NCBI RefSeq assembly: GCF_014174165.1
Contig: NZ_JABEQN010000020.1
Location: forward strand, 26,489 to 90,488
Origin: Gluconacetobacter dulcium
Lineage (GTDB): Bacteria; Pseudomonadota; Alphaproteobacteria; Acetobacterales; Acetobacteraceae
Direction: 5' to 3'
Length of the DNA stretch: 64,000 bases
Shown: positions 28,175 to 37,413 of the stretch, piece by piece
Layout: each line of letters starts with the position of its first letter
Numbering within the stretch: position 1 is the stretch's first letter
Translations under genes and position numbers: made by a program
Notes under the pieces: model-generated
Database searches by the model: none
Seen by the model: only the letters and a program-made list of their open reading frames with translations
Told to the model about the DNA's origin: nothing

Positions 28175-29050
28175 TTACGGCTTTGGCCGCACGGGCACCG
28201 GCACGTTGCACAACGCGACACCGTTGGCGGGACGGACGAAGAACGGGTCCGTGCGGTTGGCGCGGGCGTTCAGGTATTCCGTGAATGTGGGGCTGTCGGT
28301 GCGCATGACCTGAAGATGCGGCTGACTGGCGCGGGGCAGGTCGGCGGCGAGCGAGATGCTCCGGATTGCGACGTTCTGATCCTTTCTGGCGTAAAAGCCC
28401 AGGGCGGCCGTGCCGCGCGGCAAGGCGCCGAAATGCTCCATGCCGGTGAGAACGCGCCCTACGACGGCGAGATTGCGGTCGAGCTGGCGGGGGGCTTCGC
28501 TGTTGACGGCGTACAGTTCCTGCCCGTCGCCGGTATCGGGGGGCATGTCGCGGCCAGCGCCGACCATGCCGTAGCAATGGGGAAGCCAGACGCGGTCGCC
28601 CTCGGCGGCGACGGGCCACCCTGACCAGAAGCCGGACGACGGCGCGTAGGGATCGGGAAAGCCGAGCGGACGAATGGCGATATCCTGACGCGCGCGATCA
28701 TATTCCGCAGGCGGATGGGCGACGAAGCCTGCGGGTGGCTTGGCCTTTCCGTCGCGGGTGGTCCATTGCACGACGTAATTGTCCTGCACGCGGACGATCG
28801 CGCCGCCGTCCCATCCGTGGGCGCGGGCCTGGCGCACGATATTGCCGGTGTGGACCGGTGCGAACTGGGGGGCGAGTTCGATCGTCACCTGCGCGCCGTC
28901 GGCCAGTGTCATGACCAGCAGCCGGTCCGGCGGGACATCCGCCCAGGCGGCATCCGGGGCGTGGGCCACGATCTCGGCGGGGGTGGGGTTTGGCGCTGCG
29001 GCGGCGATATTCGGCAGGAGCAGGGCAGGGATTGGCAGGAAACGGCGCAT
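28175..29050 (-). CDS. Exported cyclophilin-type peptidylprolyl isomerase
   Basis: A protein of about 291 residues with a signal peptide (RRFLPIPALLLPNIAAAA), so periplasmic. The core ALADGAQVTIELAPQFAPVHTGNIVRQARAHGWDGG is the cyclophilin start, but several catalytic positions differ: the usual FHR-FmiQgGD is IVRVQDNYVVQWTTRDG. GQELYAVNSEAPRQLDRNLAVVGRVLTGMEHF matches the end of the cyclophilin barrel. It is longer than a minimal cyclophilin because of insertions. The ATG at 29050 is taken; one 12 bases upstream is also possible. It is divergent from the second TonB receptor gene. Confidence 0.8.
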   Translation of the reverse strand: MRRFLPIPALLLPNIAAAAPNPTPAEIVAHAPDAAWADVPPDRLLVMTLADGAQVTIELAPQFAPVHTGNIVRQARAHGWDGGAIVRVQDNYVVQWTTRDGKAKPPAGFVAHPPAEYDRARQDIAIRPLGFPDPYAPSSGFWSGWPVAAEGDRVWLPHCYGMVGAGRDMPPDTGDGQELYAVNSEAPRQLDRNLAVVGRVLTGMEHFGALPRGTAALGFYARKDQNVAIRSISLAADLPRASQPHLQVMRTDSPTFTEYLNARANRTDPFFVRPANGVALCNVPVPVRPKP

Positions 29051-29228
29051 GAAGACGATCATGCCTGCTGCGAAAGGATGACGGCAAGCAGGAAAACGGA
29101 GGATTGCCGCGTCTGTTGCGGATCGTCTTCGATCGGTCGAATGGTTGCCGGAGTGGGTGCATTCGACGGGCGGCCTTGCCGCGTCGCACCTGTATGATTC
29201 CGGCAACAGTCTGTGATTATATTTCATC

Positions 29229-29258
29229 GTATATGGACCTATATACGGTCGTATATAG
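29229..29258. promoter_or_regulatory. Overlapping inverted repeats upstream of TonB receptor 2
   Basis: CTATATAC-GGTC-GTATATAG (29239-29258) is a perfect 8-bp-arm dyad. It overlaps a second dyad GTATAT-GGACCT-ATATAC (29229-29246). The cluster lies about 75 bases before the receptor ATG in an AT-rich patch within GC-rich DNA, as expected for a promoter with a dimeric regulator bound. The regulator is not in the neighbourhood. Confidence 0.55.
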
Positions 29259-29331
29259 ACAGGGCCGGATTGGGGGTGGCAACAAAGACACAACTTACGG
29301 TCTCTGTTCATCATCCGGGCGCGCCAGATCC

Positions 29332-31701
29332 ATGCATCATCGCTTTTCTCCCTTTTTCATCGCCGGAACATTTGGCGCCTTTCTATTGACCACTTCGGCG
29401 CTGGCCGCGCCGACTGTTTCCACGCAGGGCAAGACCGGTAGCCATGCCCCCGGCAAGACGGAGCCGGCCAAGGCGCGCGCCGCCGGAACGCGGGCTGCGA
29501 AAGTCCCGGCCGGAGCGGCCCCCATTGCCGGGATACTGGATGGTTCCAACGGTGAGACGGTCACCGTCCTTGGCCATCATGCGGCGGATGGCACGGCCGC
29601 CAAATATATGAACAAGACCGTCTATCTCGGGCCGCTGGGTAATCGGGACACGCTGGATACGCCTTATTCCATCATGGGCGTTCCGCATGACGTCGTGGTC
29701 AACCAGCAGATCCGCAACATCAATGACATGGCGCAGTACCTGCCTTCGGTGCAGTTGGAGATCCGGGGGGACCCCAATACGTCTCGCCCGCAGTCGCGCG
29801 GGTTCGAGGCCGATGTGGTGGCGAACTCGCGCCTCGACGGGCTGAACGTGGTTTCCACCACGCCTTATCCGGCGGAATGGGTCGATAACCTGCAAGTCCT
29901 CAACGGGCTGGCGGGGGCGATGTATGGGCCGGAGAATCCGGCTGGCGTCTTTGAATATACGCTCAAGCGCCCGACCGACCGGCGGACGGAGCGGCTTTCG
30001 GTCGGTGCGGATTCCATCGGCACGCCGATCGTCAATGGCGATATCTCCGGGCGCGTCGGCCGGAATGGCTGGTTCGGCTACCGCCTGAACATGCTGCATG
30101 CCGATGGCACGGGCTATGCGTCGGGAAGCGCGATCCGGCGTGAGATGGTCAGCGCGGATTTCGATATCCATCTGGATGACAGGACGGTGATCGAACTCGA
30201 TGCCAGCCATTATACCTACGTCGCGCGTGGCCTCGCCCCCGGCTTTGGTATTCCGGCCGGTACTGCCGCCAATCCGACCGGTATCGGCGGGCAATTGCCC
30301 GAAGCGCCGGATCTGGGCAGGCGTCTGGCGCCGGGATGGAGCGGCTATAACATGGAGACCAATACGTTCCTGGCCAAGGTCCGGCACCAGATCAACGATG
30401 ACTGGAGCTTTACGCTGGGCGGGCTTTACCAGGACGCCATGCGGCAGTCCTTCGGGGTCAGCGATACGCTGACCGCGACCGGGGGGACGGATGGGTTCTA
30501 TTCCTCGCGCGCCACGGCGACCACGACGGCCAACGACTTCCGTGTTGGCAGCAACATGGCGTATTTCAACGGCCGTGTTTACACCGGCCCGGTCAGGCAT
30601 GATCTGGTGATCGGCACCAATGGCTACATGATGGGGAACTACAATCCTGTCAGGGGGGTGACGCCCGCGCAGAGCCTTGGCACATACAATATGTATGGGG
30701 ACGCGCCCACCAACGGCAGGCAGCCTTATTATGAGGGGCGCTACAAATCCAGCAGCATCGTCAGCCAGTCCTTTATCGTTGGAGACACGCTGACGATTGA
30801 TAAACACTGGTCGATCATGGGGACGCTCGCCTGGAGCTGGCTTGACCAGAAGGGTGCGCTGAATGCCAGCAGTGCGCTGCGGAAAACCTTTTCGGCCAAC
30901 GCGGCCTTTAGCCCGACGACCAGCCTGATGTACAAACCGACCGACAACCAGACCTTCTATTTCACCTATGGGCGGTCGGTCGAGGCGGGGCCGGTGACGC
31001 CGAACAGCCAGTATTATACCAATACGAACATCGCATTGCCGATTGCGCATGCTGAGGAATATGAGGTCGGCTATAAGCTGCGTTATCAGAAAATGCAGCT
31101 TAACGTTGCTGGTTTCCGCATGACGTCGCCTTATGCGATGTATGTTGCGGCGGCGAATGGTACGTGCGCGGGCGGCAGGACCTGCCAGACTTATACTTAT
31201 GGCGGCACGCAGCGCAATTATGGTGTGGAAGCCCAGGTTTCGGGCGAGGTTCTGCCGAACCTTTCCGTTCTTGCCGGTATGACCTGGCTGGATGCGGAAC
31301 TGGTGGGGAGTAAAACCGCCGCCTATAACGACAAGGAGATCGTCGGCGCGGCGCCGTTGCAGGCCAGCCTGCTGCTGGATTATCGCCTGCCGGCGCGGTG
31401 GGGCGCCTTCGCGTCGGGCTGGGCGTTCAATGCCGGTGTCCATTACATGGGCAACCGCGCGGCCAACGTGACCAATACGCTCCATACCGGGTCGTACACG
31501 ACGCTGGAACTGGGTACGCGCTATGCCTTCCATGTTGCCCGCTTTCCGTGGGTTGCGCGGTTCGGCGTCAGCAACGTGACCAACGAACGGTATTGGGCGT
31601 CGGTTTATACCGGTGCGCCGAGTGGGACGTCGGGTGCCGCATCGAGCCTGTATGCGGGGCTGCCGCGTGTGTATCACTTCACCCTGTCGGCGGAGTTCTG
31701 A
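29332..31701 (+). CDS. TonB-dependent siderophore-type receptor
   Basis: A 789-residue outer membrane receptor. It has a signal peptide (FFIAGTFGAFLLTTSALAA) and a basic/Ala-rich linker. The plug domain holds LDTPYSIMGVPHDVV, DMAQYLPSVQ, RSRGFE-like SRPQSRGFEAD and a VLNGLAGAMYGPENPAGVFEY segment. The barrel follows and ends in YHFTLSAEF. The plug resembles ferric-siderophore receptors (FhuE/FpvA type). The ATG at 29332 is used because it starts the leader; the frame is open further upstream without protein character. A dyad-rich control region precedes it. No siderophore biosynthesis genes are present. Confidence 0.9.
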   Translation: MHHRFSPFFIAGTFGAFLLTTSALAAPTVSTQGKTGSHAPGKTEPAKARAAGTRAAKVPAGAAPIAGILDGSNGETVTVLGHHAADGTAAKYMNKTVYLGPLGNRDTLDTPYSIMGVPHDVVVNQQIRNINDMAQYLPSVQLEIRGDPNTSRPQSRGFEADVVANSRLDGLNVVSTTPYPAEWVDNLQVLNGLAGAMYGPENPAGVFEYTLKRPTDRRTERLSVGADSIGTPIVNGDISGRVGRNGWFGYRLNMLHADGTGYASGSAIRREMVSADFDIHLDDRTVIELDASHYTYVARGLAPGFGIPAGTAANPTGIGGQLPEAPDLGRRLAPGWSGYNMETNTFLAKVRHQINDDWSFTLGGLYQDAMRQSFGVSDTLTATGGTDGFYSSRATATTTANDFRVGSNMAYFNGRVYTGPVRHDLVIGTNGYMMGNYNPVRGVTPAQSLGTYNMYGDAPTNGRQPYYEGRYKSSSIVSQSFIVGDTLTIDKHWSIMGTLAWSWLDQKGALNASSALRKTFSANAAFSPTTSLMYKPTDNQTFYFTYGRSVEAGPVTPNSQYYTNTNIALPIAHAEEYEVGYKLRYQKMQLNVAGFRMTSPYAMYVAAANGTCAGGRTCQTYTYGGTQRNYGVEAQVSGEVLPNLSVLAGMTWLDAELVGSKTAAYNDKEIVGAAPLQASLLLDYRLPARWGAFASGWAFNAGVHYMGNRAANVTNTLHTGSYTTLELGTRYAFHVARFPWVARFGVSNVTNERYWASVYTGAPSGTSGAASSLYAGLPRVYHFTLSAEF

Positions 31702-31824
31702 TCGCCGGTTCGGCTTCCCGGTGTGCCATAGGCGGATGGCGGACCGGGAGGCGGATGGGGCGCTGAAACATGCTTCCCGGCATGGGCCAGCCGCGGTCCT
31801 GGCCGGGGAAAAGCAGCCGTATTC

Positions 31825-32241
31825 CTAGCGGTTGTCCCTCTCGATATCCTTGACCACGAAACGAACGATCGTGGTTCCGGCTGTGGGGGTGTATGTCAGC
31901 GACCCGATGGCCTTTACCGGTTTGTCCACCAGCCCTGACAATGCTGTCCGGGCTTGCGCGCCGGTATCGCCGGCCACAATGGAATCCCGTTCAAGCACGA
32001 TGTCGAAATGCCGTTGATTGGTGACCGGCGTATCGATTTCGACGCCGTGGCCGATATCGACCGGGCGGCTGATCGTCAATCGCAGGGTCTGGCATTGGAT
32101 GGAGACATGCTGGCTGTCGGGCTCGACACAGGGAACGCGCTGTATTGAACCATGTAGGCTGACTACGGAAGGTTCGTATCTTAAAGATTGTTGGGCTTCC
32201 ACGTTCGATATCGACATGAGCGCGAGGATGAAGAGCAGCAT
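31825..32241 (-). CDS. Secreted hypothetical protein
   Basis: A 138-residue protein with a clear N-terminal signal (LLFILALMSISNVEA) and a mature part rich in beta-type alternation (HVSIQCQTLRLTISRPVDIG, RHFDIVLERDSIVAG), ending VRFVVKDIERDNR. No family was recognised. It starts 21 bases after the ABC-F gene on the same strand, so it may be read from that transcript. Its codon use is less GC-biased than neighbours, which suggests a recently acquired or fast-evolving gene. Confidence 0.6.
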   Translation of the reverse strand: MLLFILALMSISNVEAQQSLRYEPSVVSLHGSIQRVPCVEPDSQHVSIQCQTLRLTISRPVDIGHGVEIDTPVTNQRHFDIVLERDSIVAGDTGAQARTALSGLVDKPVKAIGSLTYTPTAGTTIVRFVVKDIERDNR

Positions 32242-32262
32242 CCCGTTACGGCACGCGGCCGC

Positions 32263-33885
32263 TCAGGCATGCAGGCCGGGTGCCTCGCGGCCGGTGCGGG
32301 CGACATATTCGGTATAGCCGCCATCATAACGGTGGAGCCCTTCCGGTGTCAGTTCCAGGACGCGGTTGGACAGGGCGGCGAGGAAATGCCGGTCGTGGGA
32401 GACGAACAGCATCGTGCCGTCGTAATCGGCCAGGGCGGTGATCAGCATTTCCTTGGTCGCGATGTCGAGATGGTTGGTCGGCTCGTCGAGCACCAGGAAG
32501 TTCGGCGGGTCGTACAGCATCAGGGCCAGGACCAGCCGGGCCTTTTCGCCACCGGAGAGCACGCGGCAGACCTTGTCGATATCGTCGCCCGAAAAGCCGA
32601 AGCCGCCGGCCAGTGCCCGGAGCGAGCCCTGGGGGGCGAGGGGGAAGGCGTCGTTCAGGGTTTCGAAGATGGTCCGGCCGCCGTCGAGCAGATCCATGGC
32701 GTGCTGGGCGAAATAGCCCATCTTGACGCTGCCGCCGAGCGTGACCGTGCCGGCATCGGGCTCGGTGGTGCCGGTTACCAGTTTCAGCAGGGTGGATTTG
32801 CCGGCGCCGTTGACGCCGAGCACGCAGCAGCGCTCCTGCCGGCGGATCAGCAGGTCGAGATCCTTGTAGATCACCCGGCTGCCGTATGATTTGTCCACGC
32901 CGCGCAGATTGACGACCGCGTCGCCCGAGCGCGGGGCCTGCGGAAAGGTGAAGGAGAGGGTCTGGCGGCGCTTGGGGGGCTCGACCCGGTCGATCTTGTC
33001 GAGTTTCTTCACCCGGCTCTGCACCTGCGCGGCGTGGGAGGCGCGGGCCTTGAAGCGTTCGATGAAGGCGACTTCCTTTGCCAGCATGGCCTGCTGGCGG
33101 TCGAACTGCGCCTGCTGCTGCTTTTCGTTCATGGCGCGCTGCTGCTCGTAGAACTCGTAATCGCCCGAGAAGCTGGTCAGCGTGCCGCCGTCGATCTCGA
33201 TCACCTTGTTGATGATCCGGTTCATGAAGGCGCGGTCGTGCGAGGTCATCAGCAGGGCGCCGTCATAGCCGGCGAGGAACTGCTCCAGCCAGATCAGGCT
33301 TTCCAGGTCGAGATGGTTGCTCGGTTCGTCGAGCAGCATCACGTCCGGCTTCATCAGCAGGATGCGGGCCAGGGCCACGCGCATCTTCCACCCGCCCGAC
33401 AGGCGGCCCACGTCGCCGTCCATCATCTCCTGGCTGAAACCCAGCCCGTGCAGGACTTCGCGCGCGCGGCCTTCCAGCGCGTAGCCGCCCAGTTCCTCGA
33501 AACGGGCCTGGACCTCGCCGAACCGTTCGAGAATGGCATCCAGTTCGTCGAACCGCTCCGGGTCGGCCATCGCGGTTTCCAGTTCGGCCAGTTCCGCCCC
33601 GATCTCGGCCACCGGGCCGGCGCCGTTCATGACCTCGGCGGCCGCGCTGCGGCCCGACATCTCGCCGACATCCTGGTTGAAGAAGCCGACCGAAACGCCG
33701 CGGTCGGTCAGGACCTGGCCTTCGTCGGGTTCTTCCTGGCCGGTGATCAGGCGGAACAGCGTCGTCTTGCCCGCGCCGTTCGGCCCGACCAGCCCGATCT
33801 TCTCCCCTTTTTGCAGCGACGCCGACGCCTCGATGAAGATGACGCGATGGCCGTTATGCTTGCTGATAGTGTCGAGACGGATCAT
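32263..33885 (-). CDS. ABC-F family ATP-binding protein
   Basis: A 540-residue soluble protein with two ABC domains and no membrane part. Domain 1 has Walker A GPNGAGKTT near residue 35, signature LSGGWKMRVALAR and Walker B MLLDEPSNHLD. A charged linker follows (YEFYEQQRAMNEKQQQ, ARASHAAQVQSRVKKLDKI). Domain 2 has GVNGAGKST, LSGGEKARL and VLDEPTNHLD. ABC-F proteins bind the ribosome E site and tune elongation or confer protection from antibiotics. The sequence fits the housekeeping YbiT/Uup-type group rather than a resistance factor. Length is canonical. Confidence 0.92.
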   Translation of the reverse strand: MIRLDTISKHNGHRVIFIEASASLQKGEKIGLVGPNGAGKTTLFRLITGQEEPDEGQVLTDRGVSVGFFNQDVGEMSGRSAAAEVMNGAGPVAEIGAELAELETAMADPERFDELDAILERFGEVQARFEELGGYALEGRAREVLHGLGFSQEMMDGDVGRLSGGWKMRVALARILLMKPDVMLLDEPSNHLDLESLIWLEQFLAGYDGALLMTSHDRAFMNRIINKVIEIDGGTLTSFSGDYEFYEQQRAMNEKQQQAQFDRQQAMLAKEVAFIERFKARASHAAQVQSRVKKLDKIDRVEPPKRRQTLSFTFPQAPRSGDAVVNLRGVDKSYGSRVIYKDLDLLIRRQERCCVLGVNGAGKSTLLKLVTGTTEPDAGTVTLGGSVKMGYFAQHAMDLLDGGRTIFETLNDAFPLAPQGSLRALAGGFGFSGDDIDKVCRVLSGGEKARLVLALMLYDPPNFLVLDEPTNHLDIATKEMLITALADYDGTMLFVSHDRHFLAALSNRVLELTPEGLHRYDGGYTEYVARTGREAPGLHA

Positions 33886-33983
33886 GGGGCCTCAGATGCC
33901 GAAGGGAGGGGCGGAGCGGGAGCGCCCTTATTGCGCAGCCCATGCGAGCCGTAAACCGCAGGCGGGCATGTGCAAGGGACGCT

Positions 33984-34223
33984 TTACAGGAAAGAGAGGA
34001 CTTCCAGCAGTCCGTTGCTGAGCCCGTGACAGAGGGCGGTGGTGAGATAGGGACGGTAATGCTGACGGACGGATTTGTAGTAGGTGAGGCTGAAGAGACT
34101 GCCGGATATCAATCCGATGACGACGGCATCGGAGACGGAGTGCTGGGTGAAAATGCCGTGGCTCTTCCTGGGGAGATGCAGAACGAAGAAAATGAGACCC
34201 GACAGGATGATGTAGACGATCAA
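33984..34223 (-). CDS. Small membrane protein, unknown
   Basis: A 79-residue hydrophobic protein with two likely membrane helices (MIVYIILSGLIFFVLHL and SDAVVIGLISGSLFSLTYY) and a basic loop. No family recognised. Its ATG overlaps the stop of a 65-residue frame upstream by 4 bases. AT content is higher than the flanks. Short length makes it tentative. Confidence 0.45.
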   Translation of the reverse strand: MIVYIILSGLIFFVLHLPRKSHGIFTQHSVSDAVVIGLISGSLFSLTYYKSVRQHYRPYLTTALCHGLSNGLLEVLSFL

Positions 34224-34417
34224 TCTTGTTCTGTTCGTCTGTTTCCAGCGGCGAAGTCGACGAGCGCCATCCTGACGGCGAGTGAATAGCCTATTCGTGG
34301 ACCTCGCGGCCGGGTTTCGGCTGTCGATGTGTCCGGGAGCAGCGTCGTCTGATCGGGATCGGGTGTCGTGAGGTTCCGCGCGGCGCGGCGGAGCGTTGCG
34401 GAGAGGGTGGTTGCCAT
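34220..34417 (-). CDS. Small hypothetical protein
   Basis: A 65-residue frame beginning MATTLSATLRRAARNL, polar and Thr/Arg-rich, with no recognisable domain. It is kept only because its stop overlaps the start of the small membrane protein by 4 bases, a typical translational coupling. It may be spurious. Confidence 0.28.
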   Translation of the reverse strand: MATTLSATLRRAARNLTTPDPDQTTLLPDTSTAETRPRGPRIGYSLAVRMALVDFAAGNRRTEQD

Positions 34418-34454
34418 TCAGTCGCCGTCAGGGAACGCATTTCGGGAGGCTTCT

Positions 34455-35699
34455 TCAGGCTGCACGATCGGCGGCACGCGCGCTGAGTGCCGCGACGGTG
34501 GATGTGTGTTCTGGGTGGGCCAGCAGGTCCTGGGCCAGGCGCAGGGCGGCCTCCTGTCTTGCCGCGCGGGCCGTGCGGTCGGCGATCACGTCGAAATCGG
34601 CGACGTGGGCGTAGCCGGTGAGGCGGCGGATGATTTCCAGCGCGGCGAAGGCGATCGTGTCGGCTTCGATGGCGTCGAGGAACTGGGTCTGTACCTGTTG
34701 CAGGGATGTGGGGTCGTCGCGGAACAGGGGGGCGGCGTAGGCGTCGCCGGAGTGGGAATGGGCGACCGCGTTGGTCCAGAGGGTGGTGAAATCCTGCCGG
34801 AAATGGGTCCAGAATTGTGTGATGTCGCGCAGGGCGCGGGTGCGGCCTTCCGGCGTGGGGGTGGCGAACAGGTGCATCAGCAGGTTGCCGACGAACAGGC
34901 CGCAATCGAAGCCGATCGGGCCGGGGAGGGCGAATTCGCCGTCGATGACGCGGCTATCTTGGTCCGCGACCATCACCGAGCCCGTGTGCAGGTCGCCGTG
35001 CAGCAGGGCCTGCTGGCAGGTGAGGAAGCGGGCCTGCATCTGGCCGACGCGGCGGCGCACGGCCGGGTCGGCGCGCAGGTTCGCCACGATCGGGTCCAGT
35101 TCCGGGCTGAGCCAGTGGTTGCGCGGGTGGGCGTGGTAGGGGTCGGTCAGCACCAGATCGACGGTGATGCGGGTGAGGGTGTGGTTGCGGGCGAAGGGGG
35201 CGAGCAGGGCCGATGACGCCTCGAATTTGAGGGCCAGCGGCGAGGTGTGGAACGTGGCGCGGGCCACGAAGCGGCCGATGGCGGCGGCGGCTTTCGGCCA
35301 GTCGCCGCCCTGCATCAGGCCGTGACGCAGCACGACGTGGCCGTTCAGGCTTTCGACCACCAGCACGAACAGGTCGGGGTCGAAATGCAGCAGTTCGGTC
35401 GTGAGATTGCCGACATGGGGGCGGACGGCGCGCAGATAGGCGGCCTCGAACGCCGTGCGGTCCAGCGGCATCTTCCAGTCTGGGTCTACCCGGACGTGGG
35501 GCAGGGACTGCTTGAAGCAGACGCCGCCGGCCGGGCCGTCGATCAGGAACACATTGTTGAGGTTGCCGTCACTGACCTCGCGCACCCGCCAGGCGTCCGG
35601 CTGGCCGCCCAGGCGTGTCGCGAGGGCGGGTTGGGCGGCGAGAAACGCGCGGATGCCGGCCGGGTCCAGTGTGCGGTAGGGCGTGGGGGATCGGGTCAT
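34455..35699 (-). CDS. mtnK: S-methyl-5-thioribose kinase
   Basis: A 414-residue protein-kinase-like-fold enzyme of the methylthioribose kinase family. EVSDGNLNNVFLI is the nucleotide loop, FKQSLPHVR the ATP-binding lysine strand, LHGDLHTGSVMV the catalytic loop, and VIDGEFALPGPIGFDCG the metal-binding motif. It phosphorylates methylthioribose in methionine salvage. The ATG at 35699 (MTRSPTPYRTL) matches the family start. No other methionine-salvage gene is in the window. It is divergent from the MocR regulator gene and shares with it a 161-base control region carrying an inverted pair of the TATTGTATGGA-type word, so it may belong to the same regulon as the nitrilase cluster. Confidence 0.85.
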   Translation of the reverse strand: MTRSPTPYRTLDPAGIRAFLAAQPALATRLGGQPDAWRVREVSDGNLNNVFLIDGPAGGVCFKQSLPHVRVDPDWKMPLDRTAFEAAYLRAVRPHVGNLTTELLHFDPDLFVLVVESLNGHVVLRHGLMQGGDWPKAAAAIGRFVARATFHTSPLALKFEASSALLAPFARNHTLTRITVDLVLTDPYHAHPRNHWLSPELDPIVANLRADPAVRRRVGQMQARFLTCQQALLHGDLHTGSVMVADQDSRVIDGEFALPGPIGFDCGLFVGNLLMHLFATPTPEGRTRALRDITQFWTHFRQDFTTLWTNAVAHSHSGDAYAAPLFRDDPTSLQQVQTQFLDAIEADTIAFAALEIIRRLTGYAHVADFDVIADRTARAARQEAALRLAQDLLAHPEHTSTVAALSARAADRAA

Positions 35700-35778
35700 G
35701 TTCGGTGTCTCGTCGGCGGGGCGTCGGTGTGGCGGGGAGCATAGCATGTCGGGCGGGGAAGGGTGTGAGGGGGTGGGG

Positions 35779-35818
35779 TGCATACAATATCGCGCCGGGA
35801 TGGCCGGTATTGTATGGA
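35779..35818. promoter_or_regulatory. Inverted pair of TATTGTATGGA-type sites between mtnK and mocR
   Basis: TGCATACAATA (35779-35789; reverse complement TATTGTATGCA) and TATTGTATGGA (35808-35818) face each other across 18 bases. The second word recurs exactly at 37414 upstream of the nitrilase operon. Location 43 bases before the MocR start suggests autoregulation by that protein, and possibly control of mtnK. Confidence 0.6.
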
Positions 35819-35860
35819 GGTGTACGCTTCAACCGGCTCTCTTGTGAAAGTCCCTGCCCG

Positions 35861-37264
35861 ATGTCGAACCGGCCCTATCTCGCGCACTGGAAAGAGCGGA
35901 TCGATCATAATGCGGGGGCGATCTATCTCACGCTGGTGGACGCGCTGGCGCTGTCGATCCGCAAGGGGGACCTGCGGGAGGGGGACCGGCTGCCGCCACA
36001 GCGGACGATCGCGGCGTATCTGGGCACCAACCTGACCACCGTGACCCGCGCCTTTACCGAGGCGCGGCGGCGGGGGCTGATCGACGCCACGGTGGGGCGG
36101 GGGACGTTTATCCGCGTCGGCGCGGGAGAGAGCCACTGGCGGCATACCGGGCCGGCGGTGATCGACCTGACCATGAACCTGCCGCCGGTGCCGCAGGACC
36201 CGCCGCTCCAGAAAATGATCCACGCCGATATCGCGGCGCTGCTGAAACAGCAGGATCTGAACAGCCTGATGTCCTACCGCGTGACCGGCGGGACGATGGA
36301 GGAGCGCCAGCTTGGGGCGAAATGGATCGCGCCCGTGGTCGGGCCGCGCCGGGTGGACGAAGTGCTGGTGGCGCCGGGGGCACAGAGCGCGCTGGCGGCC
36401 ATCGTCACCACGCTGACCCAGCCCGGCGATGTCATCGTGACCGACCGGATTGCCTATCCGGGCATCCGCACCATCGCCGCGCAGTTCGGGCTGATCCTCG
36501 TCGGGGTGGACAGCGATGCCGAGGGGATGATGCCGGAGCAACTCGACCGGGTGTGCGCGCAGCATCATCCACGGCTGCTGTACTGCATTCCCACCATTCA
36601 TAATCCGACCACGGCGACCATGTCGCTGCAACGGCGACGGGACATTCTGGCGGTGGCGCAGCTTCATCATCTGCATGTGGTGGAGGACGATCCGTACAGC
36701 CTGCTGATGGACGATCGGCCGCCGGCGCTGGCGGCGTTGGATCATGGGCGCGTTTTCTATGTGGCGACGCTGGCCAAGACGCTCAGCCCCGGTCTGCGCA
36801 CGGCCTATGTGGCGTTGCCGGGTACGGATATGGCGCGCCGCGTGACCGCCGCGATCAGGGCGATCGCGCTGACCAATGCGGGGCTGCTGAGCGCATTGAC
36901 CGCGCGCTGGATGCAGACGGGGGAAGCGGAGCGGATTCTGCATGCGATCCGCACCGAACTGCGTTTGCGGCAGTCCATCGCCCGCCGGATTCTGGGCGAG
37001 GGGCACTGCATGAATCCCGATGGCCCGCATGTGTGGCTGAAATTGCCGGATTGGTGGGGCAGCACGGATTTCGTGGCCTATGCGCGCCGCCGGGGGCTGG
37101 CGCTGGTGCCCAGCACGGTGTTCACGATCAGCGGCGAGCCGCCGCAGCGGGCGCGGGTTGCGCTGGGGAGTGCGCCGGATGCGGCGAGCCTTGAAGAGTC
37201 GCTGCGTGGGGTGGTGTCGGTGCTTCAGCATAAACGCTCGCCGGGCTTTGCCGATATCGTGTGA
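35861..37264 (+). CDS. MocR-type GntR/aminotransferase regulator
   Basis: A 467-residue fusion regulator. Residues 1-80 form a GntR winged helix (YLTLVDALALSIRKGDLREGDRLPPQRTIAAYLG, TTVTRAFTEARRRGLI). The rest is a fold-type I aminotransferase domain with VAPGAQSALAAI, HNPTTATMS, VVEDDPYSLL and the PLP lysine in ATLAKTLSPGLRTAY. MocR proteins sense PLP or amino compounds and usually regulate a neighbouring operon. The gene ends 323 bases before the Nit1C-type operon on the same strand. Repeated TATTGTATGGA words lie upstream of both, so it is the probable regulator of that operon. The ATG at 35861 matches the normal MocR start. Confidence 0.92.
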   Translation: MSNRPYLAHWKERIDHNAGAIYLTLVDALALSIRKGDLREGDRLPPQRTIAAYLGTNLTTVTRAFTEARRRGLIDATVGRGTFIRVGAGESHWRHTGPAVIDLTMNLPPVPQDPPLQKMIHADIAALLKQQDLNSLMSYRVTGGTMEERQLGAKWIAPVVGPRRVDEVLVAPGAQSALAAIVTTLTQPGDVIVTDRIAYPGIRTIAAQFGLILVGVDSDAEGMMPEQLDRVCAQHHPRLLYCIPTIHNPTTATMSLQRRRDILAVAQLHHLHVVEDDPYSLLMDDRPPALAALDHGRVFYVATLAKTLSPGLRTAYVALPGTDMARRVTAAIRAIALTNAGLLSALTARWMQTGEAERILHAIRTELRLRQSIARRILGEGHCMNPDGPHVWLKLPDWWGSTDFVAYARRRGLALVPSTVFTISGEPPQRARVALGSAPDAASLEESLRGVVSVLQHKRSPGFADIV

Positions 37265-37413
37265 GACATTGGCCGGGTTGGCGTGCTGGTGGTGGTCGGG
37301 TGCCTGGGGGGCATCAGATAAAGAGGTGGTTTGTTCACGAGTACGTGATTTTTGGAGGGAGGAATAACAATAGGTTGTGGGGGAGGGAGGCTATTGTACC
37401 CTGCATGATTCGA
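37265..37413. other. Left part of the promoter gap before the nitrilase operon
   Basis: There is no gene in the 323-base gap 37265-37587. This left half is G-rich and contains TATTGTA at 37392-37398, a half-match to the repeated word found just to the right. Confidence 0.4.

Noticed and set aside
33984..34417. A single frameshifted protein made from the two small frames
   Set aside because: The junction is a clean ATGA overlap and the two parts differ in character, so two small genes (or one real and one spurious) are more likely.
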